A DNA stretch of 25,621 nucleotides. It comes from an uncultured bacterium. Its GTDB lineage: Bacteria > Actinomycetota > Coriobacteriia > Coriobacteriales > Atopobiaceae. The notes beneath the pieces are model-generated. The model had not been told where the DNA came from, did not search any database, and saw only the letters and a list, made by a program, of their open reading frames with translations. The position numbers were made by a program, and so were the translations under genes. Each line of letters starts with the position of its first letter. Position 1 is the first letter of the stretch. The DNA lies in assembly GCA_905214865.1 (NCBI GenBank), contig CAJMNO010000028.1, positions 1 through 25,621 on the forward strand, read 5' to 3'. Below are positions 1-7,756 of the stretch, one piece after another.

Positions 1-60
1 TTTTCTGGGTTATACCCTAAGAGCAAACCACCCGCTATGCGGGTGGTAATGATTGTCTAT
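1..60. mobile_element. Possible end of an IS200/IS605-type element (two hairpins)
   Basis: Two hairpins lie back to back at the window edge. The first is GGGT-TAT-ACCC near positions 8-18. The second is a perfect 9-bp stem, ACCACCCGC (27-35) and GCGGGTGGT (39-47), with a 3-nt loop. The flanks (TAAGAGCAA, AATGATTG) are AT-rich, unlike the GC-rich DNA that follows. IS200/IS605 elements carry subterminal hairpins rather than terminal inverted repeats, and this arrangement resembles such an end. No transposase is visible inside the window. The alternative is a terminator, possibly bidirectional. The mobile-element reading is inference. Confidence 0.35.
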
Positions 61-109
61 GCGCGCGTCGCAGCCGAGAGGCGCGACGGCCCTGCCCGTC
101 GGGGCGTGG

Positions 110-131
110 CGAGGGGCGGGCGAGCCCCTCG
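110..131 (-). terminator. Terminator-like hairpin after the exporter gene
   Basis: Perfect 8-bp stem CGAGGGGC (110-117) and GCCCCTCG (124-131) with a 6-nt loop, lying 55 bp past the stop of the minus-strand exporter. There is no T-run, so it is only a candidate. Confidence 0.35.
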
Positions 132-185
132 TTGCGCGTGCGGCGACCTGCGCCCGCCCGTGCACCGCGGGCTGCATCCCGGTGG

Positions 186-1193
186 CTAGCCCCGTGCCCG
201 CGCCTTGGAGGGACGGCTCTCCACCACGTAGATGCCCACGCTGATCAGCGCGAGTGCCACCGCGGTGTGCGGTCCCACGCTGGTGCCCTCGGGGCCGAGG
301 ATGGCGAGCGACAGCAGCACGCCGAACACGGGGATCAGGAACTCGAACACCGCGACCTGCGACACGTCGTGACTGCGCAGCAGGTGCGACCACACGCCGT
401 AGGCAACTGCCGAGACCATCACCAGCCAGGCGAGGATGCCCGCCCCGCCGGCACCGGCGGGGGTGAGCGACCCTCCCAGCGCCAGGCCCACCGCCAGGAG
501 CGCGGCTCCGCCCATCATGAACTGCCAGCCGCACACCAGGACGGGGTCGACCTCGCTCGCGTGGCGGCGCAGGATGGAGGACGCGGCGGAGGCGGAGACG
601 GTCGAGAGTAGGAGCAGCCCCTCGCCGTCCAGGTGGAAGCCGGCGCCGCCCACGGCCCGCTCGCCCATACCGGCGACCATGATGCCCGCAAAGCCGATGG
701 CACAGCCCAGGAGCTTGCGCCCCGTGAGTCTCTCCAGCCTAAAGATGAGCGCGGACATGACGAGCGCCGCGAACACGCCAAAGCCCTGCATCAGGGAGCC
801 GTTGACCCCCGTTGCGCGCGAGAGCCCCATGTAATAGAGCAGGTACTGCCCAAAGGTCTGGAACAGCGCCACGCTCGCCATCACGCGCAGCTCGCCCCGG
901 CGGGGGAGACGCGCCGAGCGGTTGATGGCGCACCACGCCAGGGTGACGCAGGCGCCCGCGAGCACAAAGCGCAGGCCGGCGAACAGCATCTGCGACCCCG
1001 TGTCGCCAGGGCCTATCCCAAACGCGCGATAGCCCAGCCGCACCATGGGGACGGCGCTGCCCCACAGCACGCAGGAGAGGGACGCGAGGGACACCAGGCT
1101 GCCCGTCCCGCCGCGGGTGGCGCTTCGGGCGGCGTCGTCCCGTGCTGCCGGTGGGTTGTCCGCCCCGCCCGAGGGGCCTGCCCCTCTCGCCAT
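186..1193 (-). CDS. EamA/DMT-superfamily transporter (RhtA/RarD-like exporter)
   Basis: A 335-residue integral membrane protein of the drug/metabolite transporter superfamily, which normally has two EamA repeats of five helices and exports small metabolites or amino acids. The sequence is a run of hydrophobic segments, with the first repeat from about residue 30 to 170 and the second to about 325. GVNGSLMQGFGV and the ending LALISVGIYVVES are typical of the family. The first residues are polar and poorly conserved. The ATG at 1193 overlaps the stop of the upstream aldolase gene by one base (TGATG), so the two genes are probably translationally coupled. The pairing suggests export of an amino acid or its product, but the substrate cannot be read from the sequence. 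Confidence 0.85.
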   Translation of the reverse strand: MARGAGPSGGADNPPAARDDAARSATRGGTGSLVSLASLSCVLWGSAVPMVRLGYRAFGIGPGDTGSQMLFAGLRFVLAGACVTLAWCAINRSARLPRRGELRVMASVALFQTFGQYLLYYMGLSRATGVNGSLMQGFGVFAALVMSALIFRLERLTGRKLLGCAIGFAGIMVAGMGERAVGGAGFHLDGEGLLLLSTVSASAASSILRRHASEVDPVLVCGWQFMMGGAALLAVGLALGGSLTPAGAGGAGILAWLVMVSAVAYGVWSHLLRSHDVSQVAVFEFLIPVFGVLLSLAILGPEGTSVGPHTAVALALISVGIYVVESRPSKARARG

Positions 1194-2251
1194 CAGCCAC
1201 GCCTCCGTGAGGCGGCAAACTCCAGGAGCTGGTCCACGTCCCCCTGCCGCGTGGCCCACGAGCACACAAAGCGGATCACGCGCTCGCCCGAGGGCAGCAC
1301 GGCAAAGGTCTCGCAGCCCACCGCTTGGGCAAAGGCCGCCTCGTCCGCGGGTGACACCACAAAGAACTGCTGGTTGGTGGACGAGGGAAGATACGCGCGG
1401 TACCCCAGGCCCAGCATCCCGTCGCGCAGGCGCAGCGCGCACTCGTTGGCGTGGCGCGCCAGGCGCCAGTAGGGTGCCTCGCCGTCCGCCCCGGGCGTGA
1501 AGGCCGCCTCGAACTGCACGCCCAACAGGCGGCCCTTGGCCATGAGGCCGCCGCGCTCCTTCACCAGGTAGGGGAACGACTCGCGCAGCTCGGGGTCGGC
1601 GATGACCATGGCCTCGCCAAACAGCAGGCCGTTCTTGGTCCCGCCCAGGTAGAACGCGCTCGCTCGACGCGCGATGTGCTCGAGCGAGAGGTCGTTCTGG
1701 GGAGACGTGAGGGCGCTCGCCAGGCGGGCCCCGTCCACGAACACCTTGAGGTCGTGGCCCTGCGCCCAGTCGCAGATGGCGTCAAACCTGGCACGGTCCC
1801 ACACGCCGCCAAACTCCGTCGCGTTGGTGATGTAGACCACCTTGGGCAGCGTCATGTGCCGGCCCGTGGACACGTGCTCCGCGTACACCCGCTCCGCCTC
1901 GTCGGGCGAGAGGAAGCCGTCCGCGTCGCGCGTGGGCAGGATGGTGCGGCCGCAGGCGGCGATGGCGCCCGTCTCGTGGACGTTGATGTGCGCGTCCTGC
2001 GTGCAGATCACGCCCTCCCAGTCGCGCAGCATGCCGGTGACGCCGATCAGGTTGGCGGACGTGCCGCCAATGCAGAACTCCACGTCCACGTCGTCGCGCC
2101 CCACTGCCTGGCGAATGAGCTCGCGCGCGTGGTCGCAGTGCTCGTCTCCCTCCTCGGTGTAGCCGGGCCACTGCTGGTCGTTGGTCTTGACCAGGGCCTG
2201 GAGCACCTCGGGGGCCGCGCCCTCCGAGTAGTCGTTCCTGAACATGCGCAT
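1193..2251 (-). CDS. Low-specificity threonine aldolase / beta-eliminating lyase family enzyme
   Basis: A 352-residue fold-type I PLP enzyme. The family cleaves L-threonine or allo-threonine to glycine and acetaldehyde. Visible landmarks are the N-terminal FRNDYSEGA, GGTSAN near residue 63, HINVHETGA near 88 (the His that stacks on PLP), VDGARL with Asp173, and the Schiff-base lysine in YLGGTKNG (Lys206). Length fits the family. Two start codons lie six bases apart (2251 and 2245); GGGAGAGG seven bases upstream favours the first. The gene overlaps the exporter by one base and is divergent from nadA. Related beta-eliminating lyases share these motifs, so substrate specificity is less certain than family membership. 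Confidence 0.85.
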   Translation of the reverse strand: MRMFRNDYSEGAAPEVLQALVKTNDQQWPGYTEEGDEHCDHARELIRQAVGRDDVDVEFCIGGTSANLIGVTGMLRDWEGVICTQDAHINVHETGAIAACGRTILPTRDADGFLSPDEAERVYAEHVSTGRHMTLPKVVYITNATEFGGVWDRARFDAICDWAQGHDLKVFVDGARLASALTSPQNDLSLEHIARRASAFYLGGTKNGLLFGEAMVIADPELRESFPYLVKERGGLMAKGRLLGVQFEAAFTPGADGEAPYWRLARHANECALRLRDGMLGLGYRAYLPSSTNQQFFVVSPADEAAFAQAVGCETFAVLPSGERVIRFVCSWATRQGDVDQLLEFAASRRRG

Positions 2252-2442
2252 GCGGGCCTCTCCCTTCCGCGCCGGCGGGACTCGCGCGACGCCTCGGTCT
2301 CACCGTGCCATTATGCGCCCGCGGTGGGGTGGCGTGCGATGGCGGGGGAGAGGGGCGTGCCCCCATGGCAGCGACCCGTCGTGCCGGCAGCCGGCTTCTC
2401 TCGCCCGTGACCGGGTGAACGTCCTCCGTGCCCCGTCGCCAA

Positions 2443-2466
2443 GTGACAAGACACCTGACTTGTCAC
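2443..2466. promoter_or_regulatory. Candidate NiaR operator upstream of nadA
   Basis: A perfect inverted repeat GTGACAAG-N8-CTTGTCAC spans 24 bp. Part of it, ACAAGACAC (2446-2454), recurs at 2470-2478, 24 bp further on. It overlaps the -35 of the best nadA promoter. The nad operon encodes its own 3H-type repressor at the end, and proteins of that family repress NAD biosynthesis genes in response to nicotinic acid. Assigning this site to that repressor is inference from position and symmetry. Confidence 0.55.
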
Positions 2467-2488
2467 GGTACAAGACACGTGCCATACT
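2460..2488 (+). promoter_or_regulatory. nadA operon promoter
   Basis: TTGTCA at 2460-2465 and CATACT at 2483-2488 are separated by 17 bp. The -35 lies inside the right arm of the palindromic operator candidate, a layout expected for repression by RNA polymerase exclusion. The start codon follows about 40 bp later. Confidence 0.55.
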
Positions 2489-2528
2489 GCCCACCCAGTT
2501 TGCCACTCAGGCAAGGAGAGGGGACACC

Positions 2529-3548
2529 TTGGAAGGTTACGTCCGCACACCGCTGGAGGAGTCCAGCTATCGCACGGCGCTCGAGGGGTACCGTCGCGAT
2601 GGGGGAGCCGTCCCCACCGACTTTGGACCCGACTTCGGGCGCCTCGCCGCGCGCGTGGAGGAGCTCAAGCGTCAGCGTGACGCCGTGGTTCTGGCGCACT
2701 ACTACGTGCCCGCCGCCACGCAAGCGCTCGCCGACCACGTGGGCGACTCGTTCTATCTGGCGCGCCTGGCCCGCACCCTGGACTGCAAGACGATAGTTCT
2801 CGCGGGTGTCTCGTTCATGGCCGAGGCCGTGAAGATGCTCAACCCGTCACGTACGGTCCTCAACCCCGAGCCGCGCGCCAACTGCCCCATGGCGCACATG
2901 GTGTGCAAGGCCGACGTGGACGCGGTGCGCGAGCGCTACGACGACCTGGCCGTGGTGTGCTACGTCAACTCCACCGCCCAGATAAAGAGCTGGTCCGACG
3001 TCTGCGTGACCTCGTCCAACGCCGTGAAGGTGGTCGGCGAGCTGCCGCAGCACAACATCCTCTTCATCCCCGACATGAACCTGGGGCGCTACGTGCGAGA
3101 GCAGCTGCCCCAGAAGAACGTGATCCTCAACCGAGGGTACTGCCCCACGCACCAGCGCATCATCCCACAGGAGGTGGAGCAGCTGGAGCTGGAGCACCCC
3201 GACGCCGAGGTGTGCGCCCACCCGGAGTGCAGCGAGGAGGTGCTGCGCGAGGCGGACTTCGTGGGCTCGACCAAGCAGATCATCGAGCACATAGCCAACG
3301 GCGACGGTCATGAGTACATCGTGCTCACCGTGGTGGGCGTGGCTGCCGAGATCGCCCGACTGACCAAGGGTCAGGACAAGCGCGTCTACTTCCCGGCGAC
3401 CCCACCCATCTGCCCCAACATGGCGATGGTGGGGCCCGAGAAGGTGCTGCGTGTGCTCCAGACCGGCGAGGGCGAGGTCGCCCTTCCCGACTGTGCGGAC
3501 AGGGCAGCGGCCCCACTCGAGCGCATGCTCGAGCTCGCGGCGCGATAG
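2529..3548 (+). CDS. nadA: Quinolinate synthase
   Basis: Condenses iminoaspartate from NadB with dihydroxyacetone phosphate to give quinolinate, using a [4Fe-4S] cluster. The 339-residue product has the expected length when read from the TTG at 2529, which has AAGGAGAGG (2513-2521) seven bases upstream; the frame stays open further 5' but that part has no family character. The three cluster cysteines are recognisable as Cys119 (RANCPMA), Cys234 (HPECS) and Cys295 (ICPNM). Other family motifs are VLAHYYVP near 54, VNSTAQIK near 146 and FVGSTKQI near 244. First gene of nadA-nadB-nadC-niaR, probably controlled by the palindrome just upstream. Confidence 0.95.
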   Translation: MEGYVRTPLEESSYRTALEGYRRDGGAVPTDFGPDFGRLAARVEELKRQRDAVVLAHYYVPAATQALADHVGDSFYLARLARTLDCKTIVLAGVSFMAEAVKMLNPSRTVLNPEPRANCPMAHMVCKADVDAVRERYDDLAVVCYVNSTAQIKSWSDVCVTSSNAVKVVGELPQHNILFIPDMNLGRYVREQLPQKNVILNRGYCPTHQRIIPQEVEQLELEHPDAEVCAHPECSEEVLREADFVGSTKQIIEHIANGDGHEYIVLTVVGVAAEIARLTKGQDKRVYFPATPPICPNMAMVGPEKVLRVLQTGEGEVALPDCADRAAAPLERMLELAAR

Positions 3549-3557
3549 GGGGAGAAG

Positions 3558-4817
3558 ATGGCAGACGAGAGGAACCGTACCGCCGGGGCTCCGGAGGGTG
3601 CCGCGTCGGCAGGCGGGGAGGCGCCGAGCCGCCTCGACTGCGACGTGGTGATCGTGGGTTGCGGCGTGAGCGGGCTCTATGCGGCGTACAACCTGCCGCG
3701 CGCGCTCAGGATCGTGATGCTCTCGAAGGAGGACGTGGCGACCTGCGACTCCATGCTGGCGCAGGGCGGCATCTGCGTGATGCGCGACCGCGACGACTAC
3801 GACTCGTGGTTCGAGGACACCATGCGGGCGGGGCACTACGAGAACCGCGCCCAGAGCGTGGACACCATGATCTGGAACTCGCGCGACGTGATCTTCGAGC
3901 TCATGAGGCTGGGCGTCGACTTTGACCGAACCCCGCAGGGCGGGCTCGACTACACCCGCGAGGGGGCGCACTCGCGTCCGCGCATCGTGCACCACGAGGA
4001 CGTGACCGGACGCGAGATCACCACGCACCTTCTCGCCCAGGTCCGCCAGCTGCCCAACGTCACCATATTGGAGAACACGGTGATGGACGACCTGCTGGTG
4101 GAGAATGGCGTGTGCGCCGGCGTGCATGCGGTGCGCCCGGATGGCACGCCCCTCTCGCTTGCCTCGCGCGACACCATCCTGTGCACGGGCGGCATTGGGG
4201 GCACGTACGAGCACAGCACCAACTACCGCTGCCTCACGGGTGACGGCTGCCGCATCGCCGCGGCGCATGGGGTTGAGCTGGAGCACATGGACTACGTGCA
4301 GATCCACCCCACCACGCTGTACACCACCAAGCCGGGGCGCTCGTTTCTCATGAGCGAGTCGTGCCGCGGCGAGGGGGCGATCCTGCTGGACAACTTGGGG
4401 CACCGCTTCTGCGACGAGCTGCAGCCGCGCGACGTCGTGAGCCAGAACATCCTGGCCAAGATGCGCGAGGAGGGCTCCTCCCACGTGTGGCTGAGCTTTG
4501 AGAACGTCCCCCGCGACGTGGTGACCGGGCACTTCCACCACATCTACGAGACCTGCCTGCAGGAGGGGTATGACATCCTGAGGGAGCCCGCTCCCGTGGT
4601 CCCCGCCCAGCACTACCTGATGGGCGGCATCCACGTGGACCAGGACTCCAAGACCACCATGGACCACCTGTACGCGGCGGGAGAGACGAGCTGCAACGGG
4701 GTCCACGGCAAGAACCGCCTGGCGTCGAACTCGCTGCTCGAGAGCATGGTGTTCGCCCGCCTGGCGGCACGCGACATCGTACGGGGGAGGCATGCGCAAT
4801 GGATCCAGTCACGCTGA
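3558..4817 (+). CDS. nadB: L-aspartate oxidase (short form)
   Basis: FAD enzyme that oxidises L-aspartate to iminoaspartate, the first step of de novo NAD synthesis. The 419-residue product begins with a variable Ala/Gly-rich tail, then the dinucleotide-binding VVIVGCGVSGL near residue 30. LAQGGICV, the active-site IHPTTLY and ESCRGEGA, and the HYLMGGIHVD segment are all present, followed by NRLASNSLLE near the C-terminus. It stops soon after that last motif, so the C-terminal helical domain that brings the enterobacterial enzyme to about 540 residues is absent. Such short forms occur in anaerobes, which may regenerate FAD with fumarate rather than oxygen. Ribosome site GGGAGAAG precedes the ATG; the 3' end overlaps nadC by 19 bp. 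Confidence 0.93.
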   Translation: MADERNRTAGAPEGAASAGGEAPSRLDCDVVIVGCGVSGLYAAYNLPRALRIVMLSKEDVATCDSMLAQGGICVMRDRDDYDSWFEDTMRAGHYENRAQSVDTMIWNSRDVIFELMRLGVDFDRTPQGGLDYTREGAHSRPRIVHHEDVTGREITTHLLAQVRQLPNVTILENTVMDDLLVENGVCAGVHAVRPDGTPLSLASRDTILCTGGIGGTYEHSTNYRCLTGDGCRIAAAHGVELEHMDYVQIHPTTLYTTKPGRSFLMSESCRGEGAILLDNLGHRFCDELQPRDVVSQNILAKMREEGSSHVWLSFENVPRDVVTGHFHHIYETCLQEGYDILREPAPVVPAQHYLMGGIHVDQDSKTTMDHLYAAGETSCNGVHGKNRLASNSLLESMVFARLAARDIVRGRHAQWIQSR

Positions 4818-5659
4818 GGCTCAAGGCAGAGCCGCTCATCCTCATGGCGCTCAACGAGGACATCACGAGCGAGGACGTGTCCACGGCGTCGGTCGTGGAC
4901 GCGGACGAGTGGGGGCAGGTGAGCCTCATCGCCAAGGAGGACGGCGTGGTGTGCGGGCTTGACGTGTTCGAGCGGACGTTCCAGCTGCTTGACCCCAAGG
5001 CGCATGCGGAGCTCTGCGTGGGCGAGGGCGACGAGGTGACGTCGGGCCAGGTGCTGGGAACTGCCTACGGCCACGTGGCGGCGCTCCTCTCCGGCGAGCG
5101 GGTGGCCCTCAACTACCTGCAGCGCATGAGCGGGATCGCAACGCTCACGCGCAGGATGTGCCGCGTGCTCAAGGGCACGAACACCCGGCTGGCGGACACG
5201 CGCAAGACCACGCCCAACATGCGCGTGTTCGAGAAGGAGGCCGTGCGCGTGGGCGGTGGCACCAACCACCGCTACAACCTGAGTGACGCCGTGATGCTCA
5301 AGGACAACCACATCGACGCGGCGGGTGGCATAGGCCCCGCGGTGGCGGCGGCGCGGGCGCATGCCAGCTTCGTCGCGAGGGTGGAGGTCGAGACCGAGAC
5401 GCTCGATCAGGTGGCCGAGGCGCTCGAGGCGGGCGCCGACATCATCATGCTGGACAACATGGACCACGAGACCATGCGCAAGGCGGTGGCGATGATCGAC
5501 GGTCGTGCCGTGACCGAGGCGTCCGGCAACGTGGGGCCACAGAACCTCGCCGCCCTGGCCGACCTGGGCGTGGACATCGTGAGCTCCGGGGCCCTGACCC
5601 ACTCGGCGCCGATTTTGGACCTGAGCCTGAAGCACCTCCGTGTGACGGGAAGGGCCTAG
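4799..5659 (+). CDS. nadC: Nicotinate-nucleotide pyrophosphorylase (carboxylating)
   Basis: Quinolinate phosphoribosyltransferase, which converts quinolinate and PRPP to nicotinate mononucleotide, CO2 and pyrophosphate. The 286-residue length is typical. Family motifs are the RVALNYLQRMSGIAT segment near residue 100, ADTRKTTP near 135, GGGTNHRYNL near 155, LKDNHI near 167, VEVET near 197 and IMLDNM near 218. The ATG at 4799 lies inside the end of nadB and has GGGGGAGG (4783-4790) eight bases upstream. The single base between its stop and the repressor gene indicates one transcript. Confidence 0.95.
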   Translation: MDPVTLRLKAEPLILMALNEDITSEDVSTASVVDADEWGQVSLIAKEDGVVCGLDVFERTFQLLDPKAHAELCVGEGDEVTSGQVLGTAYGHVAALLSGERVALNYLQRMSGIATLTRRMCRVLKGTNTRLADTRKTTPNMRVFEKEAVRVGGGTNHRYNLSDAVMLKDNHIDAAGGIGPAVAAARAHASFVARVEVETETLDQVAEALEAGADIIMLDNMDHETMRKAVAMIDGRAVTEASGNVGPQNLAALADLGVDIVSSGALTHSAPILDLSLKHLRVTGRA

Positions 5660-5660
5660 C

Positions 5661-6206
5661 GTGGCCGGCGACGGGGAGCGCCGCCGCCAGCGCCTGGTCG
5701 CCGCCCTCGCGAGCGCGAGGGGGCCGGTACCGGGCAAGCGGCTGGCGCAGGCGCTGGGCGTGAGCCGCCAGGTGATTGTGCAGGACGTGGCCCTGCTGCG
5801 CTCGTCCGGCACCAACGTGGCGTCGACCAACCGCGGCTACGTGTTGGTGGAGGCCCAGGGGCACAGCCGAACGTTCAAGGTGCGCCACACCGCCGACCAG
5901 ATAGAGGACGAGCTCAACCTCTTCGTGGACCTGGGCGGCACGGTGGAGGACGTGGTGGTGAACCACCGCACCTACGGCAGGCTCAAGGCAAGGCTCGGCA
6001 TCGCGAGCCGCCGTGACGTGCGGCGCTACCTGGACGACATCCGCTCCAGCAAGTCCACGCCCCTCTCCACCATCACCTCCGGGTACCACTTCCATCACGT
6101 GAGCGCCCCCAGCGAGGACGTGCTGGACGACATCGAGGACGCCCTGAGGGAGCGCGGGTTCCTGGTCGAACGCCTGCCCTACGAGCTGGGGCAGGACCTG
6201 GACTAG
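5661..6206 (+). CDS. niaR: NiaR/YrxA-type transcriptional repressor (HTH plus 3H domain)
   Basis: A 181-residue regulator with an N-terminal winged helix (residues 8-62, recognition helix around GVSRQVIVQDV) and a C-terminal 3H domain. The candidate metal ligands His76, Glu84, His143 and His145 are spaced 8, 59 and 2 residues apart, the same spacing as the ligands described for the Thermotoga family member TM1602. NiaR proteins sense nicotinic acid and repress NAD biosynthesis and niacin uptake. The GTG start is one base after the nadC stop, with GGGAAGGG inside the end of nadC as ribosome site. As the last gene of the nad operon it is probably autoregulated through the palindrome at 2443-2466. 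Confidence 0.9.
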   Translation: MAGDGERRRQRLVAALASARGPVPGKRLAQALGVSRQVIVQDVALLRSSGTNVASTNRGYVLVEAQGHSRTFKVRHTADQIEDELNLFVDLGGTVEDVVVNHRTYGRLKARLGIASRRDVRRYLDDIRSSKSTPLSTITSGYHFHHVSAPSEDVLDDIEDALRERGFLVERLPYELGQDLD

Positions 6207-6482
6207 GGGTTGGGTTCGGGGCGGCCCTCGCCGCATGGCGCCGCCGGGGGGGCGCGGGCCCTGGCGGCACGTGAGGGGCGAGGGTGTCGCGCGTATCCAA
6301 TACCTTATGGGTGCCGCAAGGTGCCTGCACATTAGTTTCTGTACATTTTGGGGGTCGCGTGATGACTTGTTTCAGAACAGTGACCTCTTAGGGGCCTGAT
6401 GGGGGTGGGTAGTAAACTGTGCGTCACTGCACACGGCAGGTGTCAAAGGGTAAGTTTCGCGTCATCCAGGAGGAGCATTCCA

Positions 6483-7526
6483 ATGGAGAAGAAGGACATC
6501 GATTGGGGTAGTCTCGGGTTTGCGTACCAGCACACCGACTACAGCTACGTCTCCAACTACAAGGATGGGAAGTGGGACGAGGGCACCCTTACCCCCGACC
6601 ACACGGTCACGCTGTCCGAGTGCGCCGGCCTTCTCCACTACTGCCAGGAGGTCTTCGAGGGCCTCAAGGCCTACACCACCAAGAGCGGCGACGTGGTGTG
6701 CTTCCGCCCCGACCAGAACGCCGAGCGCATGTACAACTCGGCCCAGCGCCTCTGCATGCCCCCGTTCCCCAAGGACCGCTTTGTGAAGGCGGTCGAGGAG
6801 GTCGTGAAGGCCAACGCCGCGTGGGTGCCGCCCTTTGGCTCCGGCGCAACGCTGTACATCCGCCCGTTCATGTTCGCCACGGGAGACGTGATCGGCGTCA
6901 AGCCCGCGACCGAGTACCAGTTCCGCATCCTGGTCACCCCGGTGGGCCCGTACTACAAGGGTGGCGTGCACCCCGTCAAGCTGCAGGTCTCCAAGTACGA
7001 CCGCGCCGCGCCCCACGGCACCGGCAACATCAAGGCCGGCCTCAACTACGCCATGAGCCTGTATCCCAGCGTCGAGGCCCACAGCAAGGGCTACGCCGAC
7101 AACATGTTCCTGGATCCCCAGACCCGCACCTACGTGGAGGAGTCCGGCGGCGCCAACATCCTGTTTGTGAAGGAGGACGGCACGCTCGTGGTGCCCAAGT
7201 CGTTCACCGACTCCATCCTGCCCTCCGTCACCCGTCGCTCGCTGGTGGACGTGGCAACCAAGATGCTCGGCATGAAGGTTGAGCAGCGCCCGGTCAAGTT
7301 CCAGGAGATCCTGGACAACGAGTTCGTGGAGGCTGGCATGTGCGGCACCGCCGCGGTCATCTCGCCGGTGGGCGAGGTCGACACCGACGACGTGCACTAC
7401 GTCTTCAAGAGCGGCATGGAGAACGTTGGTCCCGTCATGAAGAAGCTGCGCGAGACCCTCACCGGCATCCAGTCCGGCGAGCTCGAGGACAAGTTTGGCT
7501 GGGTCCACAAGATCGACGTGGAGTAG
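6483..7526 (+). CDS. ilvE: Branched-chain amino acid aminotransferase
   Basis: Fold-type IV PLP transaminase that interconverts leucine, isoleucine and valine with their 2-oxo acids using glutamate/2-oxoglutarate. The 347-residue length fits the eukaryote-like (BCAT_II) branch. Landmarks are FEGLKAYTT near residue 58, FRPDQNAERM near 74, YIRPFMFAT near 125, the Schiff-base lysine in GTGNIKAGLNYA (Lys184), and EESGGANIL. GTAAVISPVG near the C-terminus is also characteristic. The start is set by AGGAGGAG (6468-6475) seven bases before the ATG; the frame is open for 84 bases upstream but without a ribosome site. It appears monocistronic. The 276-bp gap upstream holds only a weak -10-like TAAACT (6413-6418). 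Confidence 0.94.
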   Translation: MEKKDIDWGSLGFAYQHTDYSYVSNYKDGKWDEGTLTPDHTVTLSECAGLLHYCQEVFEGLKAYTTKSGDVVCFRPDQNAERMYNSAQRLCMPPFPKDRFVKAVEEVVKANAAWVPPFGSGATLYIRPFMFATGDVIGVKPATEYQFRILVTPVGPYYKGGVHPVKLQVSKYDRAAPHGTGNIKAGLNYAMSLYPSVEAHSKGYADNMFLDPQTRTYVEESGGANILFVKEDGTLVVPKSFTDSILPSVTRRSLVDVATKMLGMKVEQRPVKFQEILDNEFVEAGMCGTAAVISPVGEVDTDDVHYVFKSGMENVGPVMKKLRETLTGIQSGELEDKFGWVHKIDVE

Positions 7527-7552
7527 CCAGCACGACCAAGAGTCACCAGATG

Positions 7553-7584
7553 GAGGGGCGTCTGCCATGGGGCGGGCGCCCCTC
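7553..7584 (+). terminator. ilvE: Terminator-like hairpin after ilvE
   Basis: Perfect 8-bp stem GAGGGGCG (7553-7560) and CGCCCCTC (7577-7584) with a 16-nt loop, 27 bp after the ilvE stop. There is no U-run behind it. Confidence 0.45.
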
Positions 7585-7718
7585 TCGCCTTGTCGCGGGG
7601 CATGGTGCGGGGTGGGGGAGAGGAGCGCCGTTAAGCTTCCTCGAAGCGTCGTGCCATGGTGATGGGCTCCGGTGACGGGAGGAAAGGGCCCCCTCCACTC
7701 GGGGAGACTTCCCGCAAC

Positions 7719-7738
7719 GGGATGGCATGGGCCATCCC
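7719..7738 (+). promoter_or_regulatory. Hairpin next to the ribosome site of the secreted protein gene
   Basis: GGGATGGC (7719-7726) pairs perfectly with GCCATCCC (7731-7738) around a 4-nt loop. It ends three bases before the GAAGGGAG ribosome site. It could be an mRNA-stabilising or translation-modulating 5' leader structure. Confidence 0.4.
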
Positions 7739-7756
7739 CCGAAGGGAGTTTCTCTC

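Noticed and set aside
2847..4799. 650-codon minus-strand open frame opposite nadA and nadB
   Set aside because: Antisense to conserved enzymes; its composition is that of a codon-position artefact.
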